Source: an uncultured Collinsella sp. (GTDB taxonomy: Bacteria; Actinomycetota; Coriobacteriia; Coriobacteriales; Coriobacteriaceae). Taken from it: a DNA stretch of 9,948 nucleotides. Of this stretch, positions 5,905-9,948 are shown piece by piece. Location of the stretch: contig UQPI01000072.1 in assembly GCA_900542945.1 (NCBI GenBank), forward strand, positions 1 to 9,948, written 5' to 3'. The position numbers and the translations under genes were made by a program. The notes beneath the pieces are model-generated. The model ran no database searches. It was not told the origin of the DNA and saw only the letters and a list, made by a program, of their open reading frames with translations. Positions within the stretch are counted from its first letter, which is position 1; each line of letters begins with the position of its first letter.

Positions 5905-5910
5905 TATAAT
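5905..5910 (+). promoter_or_regulatory. -10 element of the degV promoter
   Basis: A perfect TATAAT located 30 nt before the ATG, giving an expected start of transcription near 5917. The -35 region (about 5882-5889, GCTTCATC) is poor, which suggests either an activator or a weak basal promoter. Confidence 0.55.
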
Positions 5911-5939
5911 GATTGAGAAGCATATAGAAAGGACCCTCT

Positions 5940-6806
5940 ATGAGCTGGGCACTTATCTCCGATTCGAGCTGTAACCTCCGCGATTGGCAACCGACCGCGC
6001 CCCATACCACCTTTGCATTTGCACCCCTCAAAATTCGAGTGGGGGAGCGCGAGTTCGTCGATGACCTCACGCTCGACGTTCACGAACTCAATTGCGCCGT
6101 GCAGGCGGAGTCGAGCGCTTCTTCGAGCGCCTGTCCGAGCGTAGGCGAGTGGACCGAACTCTTTAGGCTTGCCGACAAGACGATTTGTATGCCCATCTCG
6201 GAGGGCGTATCGGGGAGCTATAACGCCGCCGCCACGGCACGCGATTTGGTTCTTGCCGAGGAGCCGAACCGTCAAATTCATTTGGTCAATTCACGCGGAG
6301 CCGGCGGCAAAATGGACCTGATCTTACTGCTGTTCGACCGGTATCTTGCAAGCAATCCGGATGTCTCATTCGAGGACGCTTGCGCATACTTCAATAGCCT
6401 TGAGCAGAACAGCAAAATCCTCTTCAGCTTGTGCAATTACGAAAACCTGGCCAAAGCCGGACGTATCCCTAAGGCAGCCGGCGTCATTGCCAACAAGCTC
6501 AATATTCGCATTTTGGGCACGGCGAGTGAGGCCGGTAAAATCGAACTCGTCGGACACACGCGTGGCGAAAAGAAGATGTTCAACAAGATCATCGACACCA
6601 TGGAAGCCGAGGGTTTTACGGGCGGCGAGGTCGTCATCGACCATGTCGAGAATGAGGCAGGCGCCCAGGCACTTGCCAGCCGCATTGTGGAGCGCTGGCC
6701 CGGCTCCAAGACTATCATCATGCCCTGCAACGGCCTGGATTCCTATTACGCCGAGATGCACGGTCTTATTATCGGCTACGGCATGGACGTGGCTTCGGGC
6801 CAATAA
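5940..6806 (+). CDS. DegV family fatty-acid-binding protein
   Basis: Protein of 288 residues, normal DegV length. DegV proteins bind a long-chain fatty acid in the cleft between two domains; some (FakB) present it to the kinase FakA for phosphorylation and entry into phospholipids. Visible family elements are DSSCNL (8-13), SSACPSVGEW (62-71, where many relatives have TSQPS), SEGVSGSYNAA (87-97), the NSRGAGGK segment (117-124), and LCNYENLAKAGRIPKAAG (164-181) running into NKLNIRILG. The ATG has AGAAAGGA 6 nt upstream. It is monocistronic between two terminators. Whether it is a FakB partner depends on a FakA being present elsewhere; none is in the window. It lies next to other lipid genes (pgsA-like and glycosyltransferase), though in separate transcripts. 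Confidence 0.9.
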   Translation: MSWALISDSSCNLRDWQPTAPHTTFAFAPLKIRVGEREFVDDLTLDVHELNCAVQAESSASSSACPSVGEWTELFRLADKTICMPISEGVSGSYNAAATARDLVLAEEPNRQIHLVNSRGAGGKMDLILLLFDRYLASNPDVSFEDACAYFNSLEQNSKILFSLCNYENLAKAGRIPKAAGVIANKLNIRILGTASEAGKIELVGHTRGEKKMFNKIIDTMEAEGFTGGEVVIDHVENEAGAQALASRIVERWPGSKTIIMPCNGLDSYYAEMHGLIIGYGMDVASGQ

Positions 6807-6825
6807 AGTCCAACCAAGCAAAAAT

Positions 6826-6872
6826 ACGGGCGGGACAAAGTGACAGATGACCCTTTGCTCCGCCCGTTTTAT
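6826..6872. terminator. Bidirectional terminator between degV and the DUF1836 gene
   Basis: ACGGGCGG (6826-6833) pairs with CCGCCCGT (6860-6867), and an inner CAAAG/CTTTG pair prolongs the stem. TTTTAT follows on the plus strand, and on the minus strand the stem is followed by ATTTTTG. It lies between convergent genes and can stop transcription from both sides. Confidence 0.88.
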
Positions 6873-6879
6873 ACGTCGG

Positions 6880-7491
6880 CTAGCTATTAAACCCGTTGAA
6901 CTTGAGATAGCTCATCAAGTAAGCCTTCGAAACAAAGGATGAAACCGCACTGCGCACAAGCAGCGACTCACGCGTTACCTGATGCGCCGTATCGGGAACC
7001 GGCGTCTGCTCGACGGAAAACGCCGAACGAATCGATGCCTCGAGCTGATCGACCACATAATCGAAGGCCGTCGGGGCATCGTAGCTCAAACGCTGAATGT
7101 TAAAGAGTGCCTGCACCGCAGCAATAGGTAGCACCTGCTTAAAGAGGCAGATAGCGATCAGGCGGGCAATCTGCTCGCGGCCATATTGCTTTTTGACCGG
7201 AGCAGGCACCAGGCCGACCTTCACGTAGTTATTGATCATCGATGGCGTAATGACAGGGTGCTCAACGCAAATGGACAGCGGCTCCATCCACAGCGCAACA
7301 TACTCAATGACCTGGTCGCGGTAGAGTGTCACATTGGGCAACTGGTTATAGCGCGGCAGACTCAACGTATTGAGTTTGCACACGATTTCGGACTGAATAA
7401 ATGCATCGGGCAGCACCGTGGGCTGAATATCCTCAGGCTTAATACTGACCGACGAATCGGACATCGGAATAACGTGTTTAACGTGGTTCAT
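6880..7491 (-). CDS. DUF1836 family protein with a MerR-like helix-turn-helix
   Basis: Protein of 203 residues matching the DUF1836 family by its core pattern: LPRYNQLPNVTLYRDQVIEY (45-64), then HPVITPSMINNYVKVGLVPAPVKKQYG (78-104), then REQIARLIAICLFKQVLPI (105-123). The segment ITPSMINNYVKVGLVP followed by KKQYGREQIARL resembles a MerR-type recognition region and wing, so DNA binding is likely. The family's function is not established. The start is the ATG preceded by GGAGGA at 5 nt; the longer open frame upstream to 7653 runs through the trxB terminator and is not coding. The C-terminal half (140-203) shows no motif I recognise. It is probably monocistronic, with a -10-like TACAAT upstream and the shared terminator downstream. 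Confidence 0.85.
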   Translation of the reverse strand: MNHVKHVIPMSDSSVSIKPEDIQPTVLPDAFIQSEIVCKLNTLSLPRYNQLPNVTLYRDQVIEYVALWMEPLSICVEHPVITPSMINNYVKVGLVPAPVKKQYGREQIARLIAICLFKQVLPIAAVQALFNIQRLSYDAPTAFDYVVDQLEASIRSAFSVEQTPVPDTAHQVTRESLLVRSAVSSFVSKAYLMSYLKFNGFNS

Positions 7492-7515
7492 AAAGGTCCT
7501 CCGTTCATTTTCTAT

Positions 7516-7521
7516 ATTGTA
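7516..7521 (-). promoter_or_regulatory. Probable -10 element for the DUF1836 gene
   Basis: On the minus strand this reads TACAAT, 24 nt before the ATG. The matching -35 is weak. Just upstream, CTAG occurs twice (7524-7527 and 7533-7536), giving the near-symmetrical CTAGGTTATCTAG, a possible operator. Assignment is tentative. Confidence 0.4.
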
Positions 7522-7563
7522 TTCTAGGTTATCTAGTTTTGCATACCACATAGCCGGCAAGTA

Positions 7564-7605
7564 AAAGTGGTTGGACAACACATTGATGCATCGTCCAACC
7601 ACTTT
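7564..7605 (-). terminator. Terminator of trxB with a perfect 13-bp stem
   Basis: AAAGTGGTTGGAC (7564-7576) pairs perfectly with GTCCAACCACTTT (7593-7605) around a 16-nt loop that contains the palindrome GATGCATC. On the minus strand the stem ends in CACTTTTAC, giving a short U-run. It starts about 40 bp after the trxB stop and separates trxB from the DUF1836 gene. Confidence 0.85.
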
Positions 7606-7645
7606 GTTTAAAGATAGCAACCTTACATAAGATATATTATCGTAC

Positions 7646-8584
7646 TTATCCACGGAGAAACGCGTATGCGCTCGTTGCTGCTATGGCTCCATCCGAAACA
7701 GCGGTCACAACCTGGCGTAAACGTTTGGAACGGATATCGCCAGCGGCAAATAAGCCAGGCGTGCGGGTGGCCATCGATTCGTCGGTCACAATACCGCCGT
7801 CGGACGCCAAATCTACCAGATGCTCTACAAGCTCAGTATGGGGCTGCGTGCCAGCAAAGACAAAAATGCCAAACGAACCAGGATCAAAGGACTCAGTGTG
7901 CATTTCACTAGTCGCATTGTCCTTGAACGTGATTGTCGTGGGCATCGCTTCACCAGAAAGCTCAACAATACTAGTTTGGTACCTAACTGAAATATTATCT
8001 TTTGCGAGCACCTTTTGAACCACGCCATCGGGGGCACGGAACTGATCGCGGCGCAAGACGATGGTCACGCTGCTGGCGATTTCTGACAAGAACAGGGCTT
8101 CCTCGCAGGCAGCATTGCCGCCACCGATAACATAGACCTGTTTACCGCGAAAGAACATGCCGTCACATGTTGCGCAATATGAAACGCCACGACCGCGATA
8201 CGTATCCTCGCCTGCGAAACCTGCCGGACGCGGCATGGCACCCATGCAAGCGATAACGCTCGAGGCCAGCGTATCGCCCATATCGTGATGCACCGTAAAC
8301 AACGCTGCATCGGCATCGTAATCGATACCCGTAACCATGCTCCATGTAACCTGTGCTCCCAGGCCCTCTGCATGCTGCTGAAAACGCTCGCCGAGTTCGG
8401 CGCCACTCAGGAGCGGGAAACCCGGATAGTTCTCGACCTCATTGGTTGTGGCGATCTGCCCTCCCGACATGCCCTGCTCAATCACGGTCGTCGTCAGGTT
8501 GGCACGCGCAGCATAAATGGCGGCAGCATAGCCCGCGGGGCCGCCACCGATAATCGCAACATCGATCGGCTTATCGGTAGTCAT
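7646..8584 (-). CDS. trxB: Thioredoxin-disulfide reductase
   Basis: Cytoplasmic FAD enzyme that passes electrons from NADPH to thioredoxin. The 312-residue product has the family's usual length and order: FAD-binding GGGPAGYAAAIYAAR (13-27), GMSGGQI (38-44), the redox disulfide Cys137-Ala-Thr-Cys140 followed by DG, the NADPH-binding VIGGGNAACEEA (152-163), and the second FAD motif FAAGDIR (279-285) with RQVVTAVSDGAIAA (290-303). In the NADPH 2'-phosphate region it reads LRRDQFRA (177-184) where HRRxxxRA is usual, so the histidine is Leu. The start is the ATG preceded by AAAGGAGG; an upstream in-frame ATG at 8659 adds a non-conserved 25-residue tail and lacks a comparable site. No thioredoxin gene is next to it. 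It is divergent from the glycosyltransferase gene, sharing a 118-bp control region. Confidence 0.95.
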   Translation of the reverse strand: MTTDKPIDVAIIGGGPAGYAAAIYAARANLTTTVIEQGMSGGQIATTNEVENYPGFPLLSGAELGERFQQHAEGLGAQVTWSMVTGIDYDADAALFTVHHDMGDTLASSVIACMGAMPRPAGFAGEDTYRGRGVSYCATCDGMFFRGKQVYVIGGGNAACEEALFLSEIASSVTIVLRRDQFRAPDGVVQKVLAKDNISVRYQTSIVELSGEAMPTTITFKDNATSEMHTESFDPGSFGIFVFAGTQPHTELVEHLVDLASDGGIVTDESMATRTPGLFAAGDIRSKRLRQVVTAVSDGAIAATSAYAFLRG

Positions 8585-8636
8585 GAAGCCTCCTTTCGTC
8601 GAAACGTTGTCGTTCTTTGCGCTCATACCCAAATTT

Positions 8637-8648
8637 ACGTGAACGTGA
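8637..8648. promoter_or_regulatory. Tandem ACGTGA repeat in the trxB / glycosyltransferase divergent region
   Basis: ACGTGA is repeated head to tail without a gap (8637-8642 and 8643-8648). It lies 53 bp from the trxB ATG and 55 bp from the glycosyltransferase ATG, a central position suited to a shared regulator. A -10-like TACAAT (8660-8665) follows on the plus strand but without a clear -35. Role inferred from position only. Confidence 0.3.
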
Positions 8649-8702
8649 CACTCATGCACTACAATGATAAATCCGTATTACAAAGCTGAAGGGGAGTTAT
8701 CG

Positions 8703-9948
8703 ATGGACCAGGCGCAGACGAGTGACGACGCTCCCCTGCTCACGCACAGCACTCCCCAATCGGAGCAAACCACGCTCCTGGCTCAGCAAAAACCTCTCGT
8801 GACCATCGTGCACGCCTCCGTTGGCTCGGGCCACAAGGCCGCCGCAAATGCGATTGCGCAGGCATTCGACCTCATCCGCGGCACCAATGGCATCCCCGAG
8901 GATATTGAGATTGAAGTGCTCGATATCCTTGATTTTGGACGTATTAAATTCGACGGCAATAAGACCGCGGCTTCTTTTACGGGAGCCACGCGCCCCGTTT
9001 ACGACCTGACCTGGCGATATACGCTTACGGGACATCTTCTCTGGGGTGGCGGAACGGCATGGTCGCGAATTATGTTCCCCGCCTTCAACGAATATATTCG
9101 TAGCCGCAGGCCCATAGCCGTGGTTGCAACGCACATCACGGCAGCCAATGTTGCCGTGGGCGCCCGCGTAATTACGGGTATCGATTATCCGGTCATCTGC
9201 GTACCGACCGACTACGAAGTCGAGGGATGGTGGCCCCACAAGGACACCGATTTATTCTGTGTTGCCAACGAATTTATGGCCGAAACGCTGCGTCCGCGCA
9301 AGGTGCTCGAAACAAAGATTCGCATTACCGGCATTCCCATTCGCGCCGGATTCGACACGGATTACGATCGCGAGGAAGAGCTAGCTAAGTTCAACCTCCC
9401 CACCGACAAGACCGTCGTGCTGGTAATGGCCGGTGCCAGCTTGCCTCAACCGTACGTTCGCTTTCGCGCGGAGATGGACCGCACCCTCCCCTTCCTACGC
9501 AGCTTCGAAGACATGCACTTTGTCTTTTTGCCGGGCAAGGATAAGGAATACGCCGCCCGTCTCAAAACGCTCTTCGAGGCCATGAAACTCGAGAACGTCA
9601 CGGTTCTTGACTATGTCGACGATATGGCGGCCCTTATGCACGGCTGCGACCTGGCAATTCTCAAATCGGGCGGACTCACCGTCACCGAGTGCCTATGCGC
9701 ACATCTGCCGATGATCCTGCTGGGCAAATCATACGGCCAGGAAAAGGCCAACACCACGATGCTCACCGGCATGGGCGCCAGCATGCACGTCACCACGGCA
9801 CGAGAGCTCATCGTAACCCTGCGCCACCTGCACGACCATCCCGAATCACTCAAAGCCCTACTCATCAACGGCGAAGTACTACGCCGCCCCCACGCAGCCG
9901 AAGACATAGCCATCGCAACCATGGAGCTCGTAGGCAAACCCCAAAAGC
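8703..9948 (+). CDS. MGDG synthase/UgtP-family glycosyltransferase (3' end outside window)
   Basis: Membrane-associated GT-B glycosyltransferase, 415 codons seen with no stop. Relatives move glucose or galactose from a UDP-sugar to diacylglycerol, making glycolipids and, in Firmicutes, the lipoteichoic acid anchor. The N-terminal acceptor domain begins after a polar tail of about 30 residues, with HASVGSGHKAAANAI (37-51), where GSGHxxAA is the family mark, then ATHITAAN (142-149) and CVPTDYEVEGWWPH (166-179). The donor domain shows ITGIPIRAGF (208-217), FVFLPGKDKEY (273-283) and the sugar-nucleotide site LKSGGLTVTECL (320-331). The glycine-rich loop usual at the start of the second domain reads VMAGASLPQP (241-250) instead. 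ATG is supported by AAGGGGAG 7 nt upstream. Close to full family length, so little is probably missing. The sugar and acceptor are not determined. Confidence 0.88.
   Translation, partial: MDQAQTSDDAPLLTHSTPQSEQTTLLAQQKPLVTIVHASVGSGHKAAANAIAQAFDLIRGTNGIPEDIEIEVLDILDFGRIKFDGNKTAASFTGATRPVYDLTWRYTLTGHLLWGGGTAWSRIMFPAFNEYIRSRRPIAVVATHITAANVAVGARVITGIDYPVICVPTDYEVEGWWPHKDTDLFCVANEFMAETLRPRKVLETKIRITGIPIRAGFDTDYDREEELAKFNLPTDKTVVLVMAGASLPQPYVRFRAEMDRTLPFLRSFEDMHFVFLPGKDKEYAARLKTLFEAMKLENVTVLDYVDDMAALMHGCDLAILKSGGLTVTECLCAHLPMILLGKSYGQEKANTTMLTGMGASMHVTTARELIVTLRHLHDHPESLKALLINGEVLRRPHAAEDIAIATMELVGKPQK

Noticed and set aside
7492..7653. Upstream extension of the DUF1836 frame
   Set aside because: It reads through the perfect trxB terminator stem, and the ATG at 7491 has a GGAGGA site at ideal spacing.
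8585..8659. 25-codon N-terminal extension of TrxB
   Set aside because: The added residues are not part of the FAD fold, there is no good ribosome binding site at 8659, and AAAGGAGG precedes the ATG at 8584.
8697..9239. Minus-strand open frame opposite the glycosyltransferase
   Set aside because: It is the shadow of a gene with intact GSGHKAAA and GLTVTE motifs, and it lacks any recognisable domain.
1..9948. tRNA, rRNA, CRISPR array, insertion sequence or attachment site
   Set aside because: No T-loop GGTTCGAATCC-like pattern, no regularly spaced repeats, no transposase or integrase frame and no target-site duplication could be seen.

Overview
The window looks like chromosomal DNA from a moderately GC-rich actinobacterium, most probably a gut Coriobacteriia of the Collinsella type. 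This is an inference. It rests on the actinobacterial gene order CDP-alcohol phosphatidyltransferase / GarA-like FHA protein / FtsR-like MerR regulator, on strong AGGAGG-like ribosome binding sites, and on DegV, DUF1836 and TrxB sequences that look Coriobacteria-like. No rRNA, tRNA, CRISPR array, transposase or integrase is visible.

Left part (1-1561, minus strand): a lantibiotic-immunity type ABC transporter. An ATPase (LanF/MutF type, with the E-loop variant of the Q-loop) overlaps by 4 bp a MutE/EpiE-type permease. A second permease gene probably starts 10 bp further on and runs off the window. This block is visibly richer in G+C than the rest, with almost every third codon position G or C. 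From 1562 to 1957 lies a gene-free divergent control region with several palindromes and direct repeats.

Middle part (1958-5764, plus strand): a five-gene collinear cluster with short gaps that ends at a strong terminator (5789-5829). The genes are a CDP-alcohol phosphatidyltransferase (pgsA-like, GTG start), a GarA/OdhI-like FHA protein, an FtsR-like MerR regulator, adenine phosphoribosyltransferase (apt) and a secreted coiled-coil NlpC/P60 peptidoglycan hydrolase. Together these link membrane phospholipid synthesis, kinase-responsive signalling, control of division and wall cleavage, with purine salvage embedded. A DegV-family fatty-acid-binding protein follows with its own promoter and a bidirectional terminator (6826-6872).

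Right part (6880-9948): on the minus strand are a DUF1836 protein with a putative MerR-like DNA-binding helix region and thioredoxin reductase (trxB), each with its own ribosome binding site and separated by a terminator hairpin with a perfect 13-bp stem. Divergent from trxB is a plus-strand glycosyltransferase of the MGDG synthase/UgtP family, which makes glycolipids from diacylglycerol or a related lipid. It is open at the window end.

No wholly unknown multi-gene system is evident. The most informative items are the garA-ftsR module with a conserved phosphoacceptor threonine, the compositional break next to the lantibiotic-type transporter, and the structured intergenic regions.
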